From JBCCTX01 sp964468435 (GTDB lineage Bacteria; Bacteroidota; Bacteroidia; J057): DNA of 64,000 nucleotides. A program made the position numbers and the translations under genes. The notes below the pieces were generated by a model, which had not been told where the DNA came from, made no database searches, and saw only the letters and a program-made list of their open reading frames with translations. Location of the stretch: assembly GCA_964468435.1 (NCBI GenBank), contig CAYXVE010000021.1, forward strand, positions 1 through 64,000. The letters run 5' to 3'. Shown here one piece after another: positions 54,887 to 64,000 of the stretch; position 1 is the stretch's first letter, and every line of letters starts with the position of its first letter.

Positions 54887-54954
54887 AGCTATTTACGCTA
54901 AAAATATTTACCTCCATCTGATAGAGCAGAAAGTGCTCCATCAGATTAGCAATA

Positions 54955-55686
54955 TCAAGAATTTTTTTCTGTATCTAGATTGGGATCGTCTTTGAGCGTC
55001 TCCTCAATGGGTGACTCTTCATAGGACATTCCCATTTCCATTTTAAATTGTTCAACCAATTCTCTGGCTCTGAGTTTTTCAGCCTCCTCTTCGATTTTGT
55101 AAGAATCTGTATCTACCGAATCGAGCGCCATTTCCATGCGCGCCTCGTTTTTGGCTGTCTCTTCATTGATACGGTTGAGCATCTCATCGTGGGTAGCATC
55201 AATTCCGGCAATTTCAAACTGCTCCATGGTATCAGCAATTTTTGACTGCCACTTAGCACGTTCGTGCGCTCTCAACGCCTCTTTAGCCTGATTGATTTTC
55301 TTTTCCCGCTCACGCATGAATACTTTCTTTACCTCTAATGCTTTAGAGTAAGCACTTTCAGCAGTCTCATGCTGCTCTTTGGTATTCATCATATGATATT
55401 TTACGGTCTCCAGGCGGAGTGCATAGTTCTGCGCAATGTCTTCTCTACCTGCCTGAATAGCACTCTTCATTCTGTTGACCAGTTGTTTGTATTCATCCTG
55501 ATACTTCTTGAGTTCTTTTTCAAGAAGGGTAACATTGGCTTTAACCGTGGCAATATTCTCGTTCATCTTGGGAATCTGATCATTCATTTCCCTGATATTC
55601 TGTTCGAGAATCAGCTTAGGATCTTCGATCGTGCTGACTAAGCCACCGAATAAGGCTCTTATGGCGCGTACAAATCTTTTCCACAT
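54955..55686 (-). CDS. pspA: PspA/IM30 (ESCRT-III-like) membrane-protection protein
   Basis: 243 residues, normal for PspA/Vipp1. It has the amphipathic N-terminal helix (MWKRFVRAIRALFGG), the long helical hairpin (about 25-155) and the acidic C-terminal region. It binds damaged inner membrane, polymerises and helps keep the proton-motive force. No pspF or pspBC is present, as expected outside Proteobacteria. It heads a likely operon with the shortened paralogue and apaG. Confidence 0.93.
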   Translation of the reverse strand: MWKRFVRAIRALFGGLVSTIEDPKLILEQNIREMNDQIPKMNENIATVKANVTLLEKELKKYQDEYKQLVNRMKSAIQAGREDIAQNYALRLETVKYHMMNTKEQHETAESAYSKALEVKKVFMREREKKINQAKEALRAHERAKWQSKIADTMEQFEIAGIDATHDEMLNRINEETAKNEARMEMALDSVDTDSYKIEEEAEKLRARELVEQFKMEMGMSYEESPIEETLKDDPNLDTEKNS

Positions 55687-55948
55687 AATTGATTAAGCTT
55701 GTTAATTTGAGTTTCGATTGCTTTCACAATTTACAAAACATGTGAAAAAATACCAGTTAATTACACGCACCTTATTTTACGAATACGCGTTGGTAATAAA
55801 AATCATACCTCACTTCAAAATTAACCCATAAATTATACATACATAATTTAAACATTACTCCTGATATTTCAATATATTTTTTCCACAATGCGTTAATAAT
55901 CCGAAAACTCCAACTCTTCCCATCATAAAAGCATTCTTGATCATTCAC

Positions 55949-56323
55949 ATGCAAACTGTTCAGGATTTTATCATGTCTCAGATAGGTACTCAGCGCGATA
56001 TCCTGCTTTTTCTGGATTCTTTGATCGCATCTTACCCCGGTGTTACCTGCAAAATCCGGTATAAGGTACCTTTTTATTACCAAAGAAGCTGGATTTGTTA
56101 CCTAAACCCCATCAAGCCAGATGGGATAGAACTGGCTTTTTTGCGGGGAAATGAACTATCTAATGAACGAGGAATGCTCGAAGCGCATGGTAGGAAGCAA
56201 GTCAAGGGCTTGAGATTTTATTCTCTCGAGGAAATTTCTGAAGAGACCGCCAGGGAAAGTCTACAGGAAGCATTGATACTGGATAAGACAGTGAAATATG
56301 GACGACCCAGATATAATAAATGA
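55949..56323 (+). CDS. DUF1801 protein
   Basis: 124 residues from ATG 55949 (MQTVQDFIMSQI). The DUF1801 pattern is seen: CKIRYKVPFYYQRSWICYL, GIELAFLRGNELSNERGML, and the C-terminal KTVKYGRPRYNK. It is a small cytoplasmic alpha/beta protein of unknown biochemical role, related to YdhG/Frataxin-like folds. Confidence 0.85.
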   Translation: MQTVQDFIMSQIGTQRDILLFLDSLIASYPGVTCKIRYKVPFYYQRSWICYLNPIKPDGIELAFLRGNELSNERGMLEAHGRKQVKGLRFYSLEEISEETARESLQEALILDKTVKYGRPRYNK

Positions 56324-56406
56324 CTAAATTAAAATTGTTGTTTTAATAATTGTTTACCAATAGACAAAACCTAACCCCCTTCATATCGTTCATGTATAAA
56401 ATTTCT

Positions 56407-56438
56407 TTTTACTTTTTCTTCATAGGGATATAATTTTG
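56407..56438 (+). promoter_or_regulatory. Likely promoter of dsbD
   Basis: TTTT (56407-56410), 20 bases, then TAATTTTG (56431-56438), matching TAnnTTTG. It lies 20 bases before the dsbD ATG. Confidence 0.4.
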
Positions 56439-56458
56439 AAGCTAAATACCAATTGATC

Positions 56459-58671
56459 ATGAAGCGTATATTCACATTACTGGCATTTTGTTCTCTAGTT
56501 ACTCTGCACGCCCAGGTCCAGCAACTCGTAGCCTGGAGCCATGATTTTGCTGAAGATGAGTCTGTGGCAGTGGGAGATGAAGTGGTGTTGACTTTTACTG
56601 CTGACATAGATCCAGGCCATTGGGTATACTCTTCAGTACCCTCACAGGGTAATCCAGGTGCAGCTACAAGCTTTGAGGTAGACGAGCAAGCAGGTGTGGA
56701 GATTATGGATAAATTGGACGAAGAAGGTGACCCTAAGAAATATTATGATGAGATTTTTGAGACGGATATGGTCAAGTACTATGACAAAGTAGTATTTAAG
56801 CAGCCTATCAAAATCCAGGAATCCTCTGCCAAAATAGAAGGCTATATCCGTTATCAAGTCTGCAACGATCAGTTGTGCATCCCTGGCGATTATACCTTTA
56901 CTTTCACACCTACTATCTCGGATAAAAAAAAAAGTTAACAAAGTCCCGCACTGAAGAATCTATTCAGAAAATTTCTCAGGGAGGTGAACCTCAGGAAGAT
57001 GCATCCCCCCAGCCTATAGCAACATCAGAGTCCACTGAAACGCTAACAAATTCTGAAACCAACTCAGATAATAAGGAAGAGACGTCGGTATCTGGTTTTG
57101 AACCAGTTCCCAATATGCTGGATCTCAATCCTGCTGAAAAAACTTTAGCTGAGGGTATAGCCGAAGACGAGACTTTTACGGAACCTATTGATACACAACG
57201 CAGTGGTGGATTAATGAAACTCATTATTCAGGGCTTTCTCTTTGGACTCGCTTCAGTACTCACCCCCTGCATTTTCCCCATGATCCCGCTTACCGTAAGT
57301 TATTTCACCAAGAGAGAACGAGCTCGGGTAAGAGGCGTCCGTGATGCAACCTTCTATGGGATATCAATCATCGCGATCTACACAGGACTCGCCTTGGCAC
57401 TTTCTACGATTTTTGGCCCTGAGACGATGCAGCGCATTGCCATTAGTCCGGTATTCAACCTTGCATTCTTTGCTTTGCTGATCGTATTTGCTTTGTCTTT
57501 CATGGGTATGTTTGAGATCACCCTGCCGTCTTCCTGGAGTACAGCCATAGGTAAACAAAGTGATCGGGGTGGAATGATCGGGATATTTTTAATGGCACTA
57601 ACCCTAGCCATAGTATCTTTCTCCTGTACGGGTCCAATCGTAGCTACTGCATTAGGGGATGCCTTCTACCAGGGAGCTTTTGTAGCTCCAGCAGTGACCA
57701 TGCTTTCCTTTTCCACGGCCATGGCACTGCCTTTTGTGATGTTTGCCATTTTTCCTCAATGGCTCTCTTCCCTGCCCAAATCCGGCGGATGGCTCAACTC
57801 AGTAAAAGTTACGCTGGGATTGCTAGAACTTGCACTGGCATTTATCTATCTCAGCCGTGCGGATCTGGTGATGAACTGGAATCTACTTAGCAGAGAATCC
57901 TTTATCGGAATTTGGATCGTGATTTTTACAGTATTGGGAATCTATTTGTTGGGAAAAATAAGGCTGCCACATGACAGTCCGATAGAAAAGCTTTCCATAC
58001 CCAGATTGCTACTAGCTATGGCTTCCCTATGGTTTGTATTATACCTGATCCCTGGTCTTTGGGGTGCTCCACTGAAGATGTTGAGCGGATATACCCCGAT
58101 TAGTACTGAGAATATCGGTGTACTGCTCCAAAGGGGCCAGGAAATAGGCCAGCGCACAGGATCTGCAGAAGTAAATGACATTTGTGCCTATCCAGACAAG
58201 AAATTTTCTCACTTGGAAGAGAGCACTCCCAGAGGCTTTTGCGCCTTTTATGACCTGAAGCAAGGCTTGGCATATGCCAAAGAACACAATAAGCCGGTAT
58301 TTCTCGATTTTACAGGTCATACCTGCGCCAATTGTCGTTATCTCGAACAAAATGCCTGGCCCGACCCTGTCATCCAGCAGTACATCAATGAAAGGTATGT
58401 TTTGATATCGTTGTACACGGATGACCGTGTCAAACTAGAAGAGATGGAAGTACTTCCCAGTGGCAAAAAGCTTCGCACCGTTGGAAATAAGTGGCTACAA
58501 TACGAGATCAATGAATACAATTCCAATGCTCAGCCACTGTATGTGTTGATGGATCACGACAAGTCGCTGCTAGTGCCTCCTATGGGTTACAATCCGCCAT
58601 TAAACCTGGAAACCTACCGGGATTTCTTTGAGCGGGGACTGGAAGTATATCGTCAGCGACATGGTTCCTGA
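56459..58671 (+). CDS. dsbD: Thiol:disulfide interchange protein DsbD, interrupted by a frameshift
   Basis: Carries electrons from cytoplasmic thioredoxin across the inner membrane to reduce periplasmic proteins. If read through, about 737 residues: a signal peptide (MKRIFTLLAFCSLVTLHA), an N-terminal domain (to about residue 155, with VCNDQLCIPGDY cysteines), an acidic linker, eight transmembrane helices (TPCIFPMIPLTVSYF and SCTGPIVATALGD cysteines) and a C-terminal thioredoxin domain with CANC at 58324-58335. At the A10 run 56924-56933 the zero frame meets TAA at once (56936-56938), and the rest of the gene is in the -1 frame, with no stop between. The linker continues seamlessly in the new frame, so I take this as one gene with either a sequencing error or genuine slippage. 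The stop overlaps the next frame at TGATG. Confidence 0.85.
56924..56933 (+). other. Homopolymer A10 run at the dsbD frameshift
   Basis: Ten consecutive A (GAT then AAAAAAAAAA then GTTAAC). In the zero frame this gives a TAA at 56936-56938. A -1 move (or one extra base) reads AAA AAA AAA AAG TTA and continues the DsbD linker. Runs of nine or more A are known to cause transcriptional slippage in several bacteria, and are also a common place for sequencing errors. Confidence 0.8.
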
Positions 58672-58724
58672 TGGGAAGTTATTTATCCCTTCCAGGTTTT
58701 CAGCAATCCTTCTACCTTTGCAGC

Positions 58725-61055
58725 ATGATAATCAACACTCTTATGCAGAGGATTTTTTTTATCTGCGGAATTCTGCTGATAAGCCCTTTTTTAGCTGCTC
58801 AAGTCAACCTTCGCCCCGGGGATTGGCAGGCTTATCTCAACCACCGCAGAGCGGTGGCATCGGTCAGCCACATGGGATGGATCTTTTCCATCACCAGCGG
58901 AGGTATGTTTTCCTTTGATCCTGCCACTGAAGAGATACAAACCTATTCCACAGTCGAAGGACTCAGTGATATCAATCCTACAACCATTTATCAAGACCCT
59001 CGAAATGAAGTGGTATATATCGGCTTTCAGGATGGTTCGATCAACTTTTTTCAGGATCCTGGCGAAATCCGGATCATCACCGATATTTCCCGTAACAATT
59101 CTTTCGTTGCCAAAGCGATCCGGGATTTCACCAGTGATGAGAACTTTCTCTATGTCGCCACGGATTTTGGCGTCGTGATTTTCCGGCTTGAAAACCGCCT
59201 ACCGGCCTTTACCGTGCAGCAATTTGGCAATAAGGTCTCCAGGCTTCCAGTAGCTTCCGTCACTATTTTCAATGGCAGAATATGGGCCACCCTGGAAGAG
59301 GGTGAACTCTACAGCGCTCCAGTGGGTTTTCCCAATCTGTCCGATCCCAATATCTGGCGACTGGAAAACGGCGCAAATGGACTTCCACTGGGCCTGGATA
59401 TCCTGGAAGCCAAGGGAAATTCCCAGGCCATTTATGCCCGTACCGAAAATACAGTCTACGTCAACAGGGGCGATCAGTGGGAGATATCCCCCGAGTTCAA
59501 TAACCGCTACAATCATATTTTCGTGCAGAAGGACATGGTAGGAGCTTCATTTGTCAGTGAAACCAAAATCGTACCGGATATTGGTGCACCCTTTGTATTT
59601 TTTATTACCGGAGCAGTTGAAGATGTATTGCTGGCAAATGGTGAATACTACATCGCCAAGACCTTTAGGGGAGTAGACCGGAGATTGAGTTCAGGAGAGA
59701 TCGTCGATATTACGCCTAGTGGTCCTGGATCCAATAATGCGACGGAAATAGCTACCTATAATGGAGAGATATACATAGCACCAAGAGGATATCGGAGTGG
59801 TTTTGTCCCTGATATTTTTCGCGATGGTATCTATTATTTCAAGCCTGAGACAGGCTGGGAGATACTGGATTCAGAAGAAGAACTGGACCCGGAGCGCGTC
59901 AATACGAGTTTTGCAAGAGCATTTTATGACAGGAATACTGGAACTGCTTATCTGGGATCTTTTGGAAAAGGCATTGTTGTCTTGAAAAATGGAGAATTGC
60001 AGACTTTTTATGACTGTGAGAATTCTGGCCTAAGTACAATCTCGGGTGTATGCTTACCAGGCGATTTCAATTTTATCGATACCCGCATCAGCGGTCTTAG
60101 TGTGGATGATCAGGGCTATCTCTGGGTAACCCAGACTTTGGCAGAAGAGCCATTGCTCGTCAAATCGCCAGAGGATGAATGGTTTGCTGTTCCAGCCAAC
60201 CGCTTCCGTACCAGTACAGAATTTATTGGAATGATCAGCGATGATCTGGGTAGTAAGTGGATCATCAACCGACGCAATGGGTTAATCGTGTACAATGATA
60301 ATGGTACACCAGAAGACCTGCAGGACGACCGGATCGTCAACCTGAATCCCATTCGCACCAACCGCGATGGCGACTGCGACCCAACTAATGAGGTACTCTC
60401 CATCGCCAGAGACCTAGATGGATTTATTTGGGTCGGTACCAATAAAGGAGTAGTAGTGTATTTTGATCCCTTCAGTGCAGCATTTGGTGAGCAGGTAGAG
60501 GGTACACGACCTATCTTCAATGGACGATGCCTGCTAGAAAATGAGCAAATCTTATCCATTGGCATTGATGGAGCCAATCGCAAATGGTTTGCCACAGAAA
60601 ATGGGATATTTCTTATGAATGAGACCGGAGAAGAGCTTATAGCACATTTCACTACCGGAAATAGCCCATTACTCTCCGACCGGGTCAACCACGTCTCGAT
60701 TGATCAGGCTACCGGCCAGGTGTCCATGGCTACAGACCTTGGAGTGATCGGCTATCAGAGCCAAGCCACTGAATCGGTAGTTGGTTGCCAGGAAGTACTG
60801 GTCTATCCCAATCCGGTATTTACCGATTATGATGGAGACATTGTGATTAAGGGATCTGCACGTGGTGCTACTGTCAAAATTACGACAGTTTCTGGCCGTT
60901 TGGTACGCGAACTTCGCGCCAACGGCGGTACCACTACCTGGGATGGGCGAGATATACGAGGTGATAAGGTACATTCGGGAGTGTATCTGGCCATGATGGC
61001 CGATGATGATGGAGAAAATGCCTGTATTGGTAAATTTACTGTTATTAGAAGGTAG
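58725..61055 (+). CDS. porZ: PorZ-like type IX secretion system surface protein
   Basis: About 776 residues with a signal peptide (MQRIFFICGILLISPFLAAQ). The N-terminal two beta-propellers (about 35-670) have features of two-component regulator propellers and PorZ: WQAYLNHRRAVASVSH, STVEGLSDINPTTIYQDP, GLSVDDQGYLWVTQT. The last about 90 residues form the T9SS C-terminal signal domain: VLVYPNPVFTDYDG and KIT, SGRLVREL, HSGVYLA. In Porphyromonas, PorZ delivers A-LPS for anchoring of T9SS cargo. I chose the ATG at 58725 because it gives a clean signal peptide; 58671 and 58743 are alternatives. Confidence 0.85.
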   Translation: MIINTLMQRIFFICGILLISPFLAAQVNLRPGDWQAYLNHRRAVASVSHMGWIFSITSGGMFSFDPATEEIQTYSTVEGLSDINPTTIYQDPRNEVVYIGFQDGSINFFQDPGEIRIITDISRNNSFVAKAIRDFTSDENFLYVATDFGVVIFRLENRLPAFTVQQFGNKVSRLPVASVTIFNGRIWATLEEGELYSAPVGFPNLSDPNIWRLENGANGLPLGLDILEAKGNSQAIYARTENTVYVNRGDQWEISPEFNNRYNHIFVQKDMVGASFVSETKIVPDIGAPFVFFITGAVEDVLLANGEYYIAKTFRGVDRRLSSGEIVDITPSGPGSNNATEIATYNGEIYIAPRGYRSGFVPDIFRDGIYYFKPETGWEILDSEEELDPERVNTSFARAFYDRNTGTAYLGSFGKGIVVLKNGELQTFYDCENSGLSTISGVCLPGDFNFIDTRISGLSVDDQGYLWVTQTLAEEPLLVKSPEDEWFAVPANRFRTSTEFIGMISDDLGSKWIINRRNGLIVYNDNGTPEDLQDDRIVNLNPIRTNRDGDCDPTNEVLSIARDLDGFIWVGTNKGVVVYFDPFSAAFGEQVEGTRPIFNGRCLLENEQILSIGIDGANRKWFATENGIFLMNETGEELIAHFTTGNSPLLSDRVNHVSIDQATGQVSMATDLGVIGYQSQATESVVGCQEVLVYPNPVFTDYDGDIVIKGSARGATVKITTVSGRLVRELRANGGTTTWDGRDIRGDKVHSGVYLAMMADDDGENACIGKFTVIRR

Positions 61056-61133
61056 ATCGTAGAAAGAATAGGTATGATGTTACCTGATTTCTCATCACTA
61101 CATGCCAGGATTTACTCTACACGATCAATTTAT

Positions 61134-61751
61134 ATGAACTCAAAGCTTTTATTAATATTTGTCAAGCACCCTGTGCCAGGGAGGGTTAAGACCCGCCTTG
61201 CGGCGGATGTAGGAGATGAAGCTGCCGTAAGGATATACCAGCAACTTTTGGGCTATACCCTGTCCCTTACCCAACCTTTAGAAGTGGATAACGTGGTGTT
61301 TTATGGCAACAAAGTACCTGAGACAGATCTATGGCAGAAAGCAGGCTATCCACGGTATTTACAAGAAGGCCCTACACTCGGAGATCGTATGGAGCAAGCA
61401 TTTACCTGGGGGTTTGACCAGGGATACCAGGAAATAGCGATCATCGGTAGCGACTGTGCAGAGCTTACTACGGATATTTTGACACAGGCTTTTGATATTT
61501 TATTGGATCACAATGCTGTGATAGGCCCTGCCCATGACGGTGGCTACTATCTACTGGGTATGAAACACCTTATTCCCGGGGTTTTTCAACGTAAATACTG
61601 GAGTACAAGTACCGTTTTTGCCGCGACAATCCGGGATTTTGAGTTAGCAGAAATCTCTTATAAGCTACTGCCTACTTTATCTGATGTAGATACTGTAGAA
61701 GACCTGAAGGGGACGTTTTTGGAGCTAGAGGGGATGACGGACAGTGGATGA
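61134..61751 (+). CDS. TIGR04282-type glycosyltransferase (arsenosugar biosynthesis family)
   Basis: 205 residues, from ATG 61134. The signature FVKHPVPGRVKTRLA is typical of the TIGR04282 (DUF2064) group. A nucleotide-binding fold and the acidic motif GSDCAELT are visible, and GPAHDGGYYLLGM is the conserved loop. It is thought to transfer a sugar, in some organisms in arsenosugar formation, but no arsenic genes are near. A 5' extension to 61074 has no family support. Confidence 0.88.
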   Translation: MNSKLLLIFVKHPVPGRVKTRLAADVGDEAAVRIYQQLLGYTLSLTQPLEVDNVVFYGNKVPETDLWQKAGYPRYLQEGPTLGDRMEQAFTWGFDQGYQEIAIIGSDCAELTTDILTQAFDILLDHNAVIGPAHDGGYYLLGMKHLIPGVFQRKYWSTSTVFAATIRDFELAEISYKLLPTLSDVDTVEDLKGTFLELEGMTDSG

Positions 61752-61936
61752 TAGACTACTGACGACGGAGGATGGGCGATGGATTGGTATAAGTAGCCTA
61801 CGGACAGATCCTGTACAATCCTACTTATTAAAAAAAGTGCTTCAATATCCGTATATTTATGTGAGCTGTAATCTGTGGTTAAGCTGACCCAAACCACATT
61901 TTTTCCTTATTTTCACCCTAACTAAAATCCATAATC

Positions 61937-62575
61937 ATGAACATACGCTTAGTACTAATCTTTTTTGTCTCTTTTATTTTACATGTTTTTTTGGCGAAAG
62001 CCGATTCTCCGCTTACGAGTACCCCTTTTTCTGATGCCTATATGAACCTAAAAATGGTGAGTCTGGCAGCAGCAAGTGATCATGCACTCAACGAAGAGCT
62101 TGCAGCATATCTTTATGATGGTGAAGTACCCATCGTTCATCGCCTGGCAGCGATCAATGCACTGGGATGGGAAATGGATGAGACTCAAAATTTTCAGTTT
62201 TTCCTTGACTTCCTCATCCAACACAATCCCAACATTACCGAAAACAACTTTCAGTCGACCTGTTCAGCCGAACAACTGATTTGTCTGGCTTATCTAAAAG
62301 CTATGGACGATTATTTTAACGTAGCCTATGCACTTGAAATCGCCAATTCTGCATTAGTGAAAGATGTAGGCACCTATAGTATCCATTTGATTCATGGGCT
62401 AATACAGGCCCAATTTTCCATGGATAGCAACTGGTGTGCAGTGTATCAGGCTACAGATCAGGTGCGCAAGGATGAATCACTGGAAGTAGATATGAATGAG
62501 GAAGCGCGCAAGATTATCTTTGAATATATGGATTTGTACAAGGGAGATTGTCCCAGGGAAGATCACGAAAAGTAG
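61937..62575 (+). CDS. Secreted hypothetical protein
   Basis: 212 residues with a signal peptide (LVLIFFVSFILHVFLAKA, cut near AKA). The mature part is helical, with four cysteines (in STCSAEQLICL, NWCAV and GDCP), and no family is recognised. It stands alone; the 185-base gap before it holds a low-complexity GATGG/GACGG-rich stretch (61741-61780). Confidence 0.6.
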   Translation: MNIRLVLIFFVSFILHVFLAKADSPLTSTPFSDAYMNLKMVSLAAASDHALNEELAAYLYDGEVPIVHRLAAINALGWEMDETQNFQFFLDFLIQHNPNITENNFQSTCSAEQLICLAYLKAMDDYFNVAYALEIANSALVKDVGTYSIHLIHGLIQAQFSMDSNWCAVYQATDQVRKDESLEVDMNEEARKIIFEYMDLYKGDCPREDHEK

Positions 62576-62703
62576 GACTAAAATCCTGCCATGGTTAATA
62601 ATCATGATTTAAAAACTAATTCCCTTTCCGTTGAAAAGATTTCTTGCGGTTCTTGTTAGTGTTTCACGTTATTTTTCCCTTTTACTTGTTCAACTGCTAA
62701 CCT

Positions 62704-63573
62704 ATGCGCCAAAACATTGATTTTCAAGCGATCACTAAAACAATCTCCATCAACTCTATGGATTTCTCCCTCTACGACCATGGTGAAGGTCCTGTCGTTT
62801 TGCTTTTGCATGGATTTCCCGACTCGAAGTACCTTTGGAGAAATCAGATTCCTGTATTGGTAGAGGCTGGATACCGGATCATCGCTCCGGACTTGAGGGG
62901 CTTCGGCGATGCGCCTAAACCTGAGGAGGTTGAAGCTTATGAATTCCCAAATATTTTAGGTGACATTACAGGAATATTGGATGTGTTAGAGATTGAGCAG
63001 ATACATGCGGTAGGTCATGACTGGGGTGCAACTGCCGCCTGGCTGTTTGCCGGAAACTATCCAGAACGTACGATTAGTGTGACGGGAATGACTGTGGGAG
63101 CTCCGGGCGGAAAGGGGCGACGGGTATTAGCACAGTTGGAAAAGATGTGGTATGTTTTTTTCTTCCAACAAGAAGGAGTTGCGGAAGAATGGCTGAGAAG
63201 AGATGACTGGCAGGGGCTAAGTGCATGGACCCGCAGGCAAGGAGATTTTGAGCAGTATAAAATACAATTGGATAAACCCGGTGCTTTAAGTGCCGGATTG
63301 AACTGGTATAGGGCTAATTTTAAGCCCTCATCACTTAATAAAAAATCTAATCCTCCCCGGATCAAAGTTCCTGCAATGGGTATTTCTGCAGATGGCGATG
63401 CTTATCTACTAGAACAGCATGTGAAAGGCTCTGACCACATGATGGATCATACATGGGAATATCATCTCGTGAACAATAGCTCTCACTGGGTCATGCTGGA
63501 CCAGCCGGATGAGATCAATCGTTTGCTGATCGGATTTCTGGATAGGCACTTAGATAAAACCGTAGTAAGATGA
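62704..63573 (+). CDS. Alpha/beta hydrolase, epoxide-hydrolase-like
   Basis: 289 residues. The fold begins GPVVLLLHGFPDSKYLW (oxyanion HGFP), and the nucleophile is Asp in VGHDWGATAAW. The cap domain (about 130-215) and the catalytic His in NNSSHWVMLDQPDEIN are visible. The Asp nucleophile rather than Ser marks the epoxide hydrolase/haloalkane dehalogenase group. It overlaps the next gene by 4 bp (ATGA), so the two are coupled. Confidence 0.9.
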   Translation: MRQNIDFQAITKTISINSMDFSLYDHGEGPVVLLLHGFPDSKYLWRNQIPVLVEAGYRIIAPDLRGFGDAPKPEEVEAYEFPNILGDITGILDVLEIEQIHAVGHDWGATAAWLFAGNYPERTISVTGMTVGAPGGKGRRVLAQLEKMWYVFFFQQEGVAEEWLRRDDWQGLSAWTRRQGDFEQYKIQLDKPGALSAGLNWYRANFKPSSLNKKSNPPRIKVPAMGISADGDAYLLEQHVKGSDHMMDHTWEYHLVNNSSHWVMLDQPDEINRLLIGFLDRHLDKTVVR

Positions 63574-64000
63574 AAACGGAGATCCTGATCATCACAGGAG
63601 CGTGCGGGGTAGGTAAAACGACCACTTCTCGTACGTGGGCCACAGCAAAGAAAGGAGCGGTAGTCGAATGCGATTACCTGACAGAGTGGATCTATGATCC
63701 GGATTTTCCCCGCTTCTCTAAAGCGGATGAACGCTTTGTAGCACAGCTTTCTGTGAAAATTGCAAAGGAATATGTTGATTGGGGTATGTCTGTGGTAATC
63801 GAAAATGTGTGGACTCCCCTGGGTATAGATATTATTAGACAAGCATGCGAGGCCTGGGATGAACATATCACTTTGAAATTCATATGGCTAAGATGCGAGA
63901 GAAAAGAAAACCATCGCCGGGATGAATTACGCAGTCCTGAAAACCAGATGAAGGAGCGCGTAGATATAGTCAATGATGAACTGCAGGGGTATGAGTGGCC
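63570..64000 (+). CDS. P-loop nucleotide kinase/AAA-type protein (partial, runs off window)
   Basis: Starts with MKTEILIITGACGVGKTTTSRTW, a Walker A motif, and continues for 143 codons to the window end with no stop. EVV-like strands and WLRCERKENHRRD (a likely adenine/LID-region Arg cluster) fit a small-molecule or zeta/CPT-like kinase. Substrate unknown. Its ATG overlaps the hydrolase stop. Confidence 0.8.
   Translation, partial: MKTEILIITGACGVGKTTTSRTWATAKKGAVVECDYLTEWIYDPDFPRFSKADERFVAQLSVKIAKEYVDWGMSVVIENVWTPLGIDIIRQACEAWDEHITLKFIWLRCERKENHRRDELRSPENQMKERVDIVNDELQGYEW

Noticed and set aside
61741..61790. GATGG/GACGG-rich low-complexity stretch
   Set aside because: It is irregular, not a tandem repeat of fixed unit, and no element boundaries are seen.
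1..64000. CRISPR arrays, tRNA, rRNA, insertion sequences and prophage genes
   Set aside because: I looked for spaced repeats, cloverleaf-like sequences and transposase motifs on both strands and saw none; short or degenerate cases could still be missed by eye.

Overview
The window looks like a chromosomal segment of a Bacteroidota bacterium, possibly from the Saprospiria, though that finer placement is only an inference. Supporting signs are TonB-receptor-like outer membrane proteins with a carboxypeptidase-type N-domain, a PorZ-like type IX secretion protein, a DUF5916 barrel, a bacterial tricorn protease, few Shine-Dalgarno sequences, and Bacteroidota-type promoter elements (TTTG, about 20 nt, TAnnTTTG). 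A run of exactly 100 N at 31558-31657 shows that this is a draft assembly.

Layout. 1-8 kb: a small secreted helical protein, the sliding clamp gene dnaN, an aldehyde dehydrogenase, a DMT transporter, a decayed gene fragment and mnmG. Two perfect parS-like palindromes (7455-7470 and 7757-7772) flank a tiny membrane-protein gene. dnaN, mnmG and parS so close together suggest that the chromosome origin is nearby. 7.8-14.2 kb: a tightly overlapped minus-strand group (DUF4175 coiled-coil membrane protein, RsbW-like ATPase, ybeY), then exonuclease III and an MscS channel. 14.3-30.4 kb: cell-envelope and degradative genes, comprising an outer membrane barrel receptor, tricorn protease, sialidase, metallo-beta-lactamase-fold hydrolase, DUF5916 protein, M1 peptidase, ALDH3-type dehydrogenase and a membrane metallophosphoesterase. 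30.9-33 kb: rimM and rpsP (S16 with a long acidic repeat tail, broken by the assembly gap) and rnhB.

33.3-41 kb: an isoquinoline-1-oxidoreductase-like molybdenum hydroxylase pair, a badly decayed Uma2-family gene in a hairpin-rich intergenic region, and a translationally coupled FIST protein plus hybrid histidine kinase. 41-48 kb: PsiE-like protein, GH5 hydrolase, vanadium haloperoxidase/PAP2-type lipoprotein, GNAT acetyltransferase, CPA2 antiporter, and a double pseudogene in which a beta-lactamase-type serine hydrolase is fused by deletion to the tail of an alpha/beta hydrolase. 48-56.4 kb: miaE, DUF937, aroB, OprO/P-like porin, THUMP-like methyltransferase, a 41-residue lipoprotein with a textbook promoter, OsmC, ApaG, and PspA with a shortened relative next to it. 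56.4-64 kb: dsbD interrupted by a frameshift at a ten-A run, a PorZ-like protein, an arsenosugar-type glycosyltransferase, a secreted hypothetical protein, an epoxide-hydrolase-like protein and the start of a P-loop kinase.

Most of the window is ordinary chromosome. The best leads are the parS pair near dnaN/mnmG, the dsbD A10 frameshift, the repeat-tailed S16, the coupled DUF4175/RsbW-like operon, the PspA/short-PspA pair, and several pseudogenes that preserve recognisable ancestry. I found no CRISPR array, tRNA, rRNA, transposase or phage gene.
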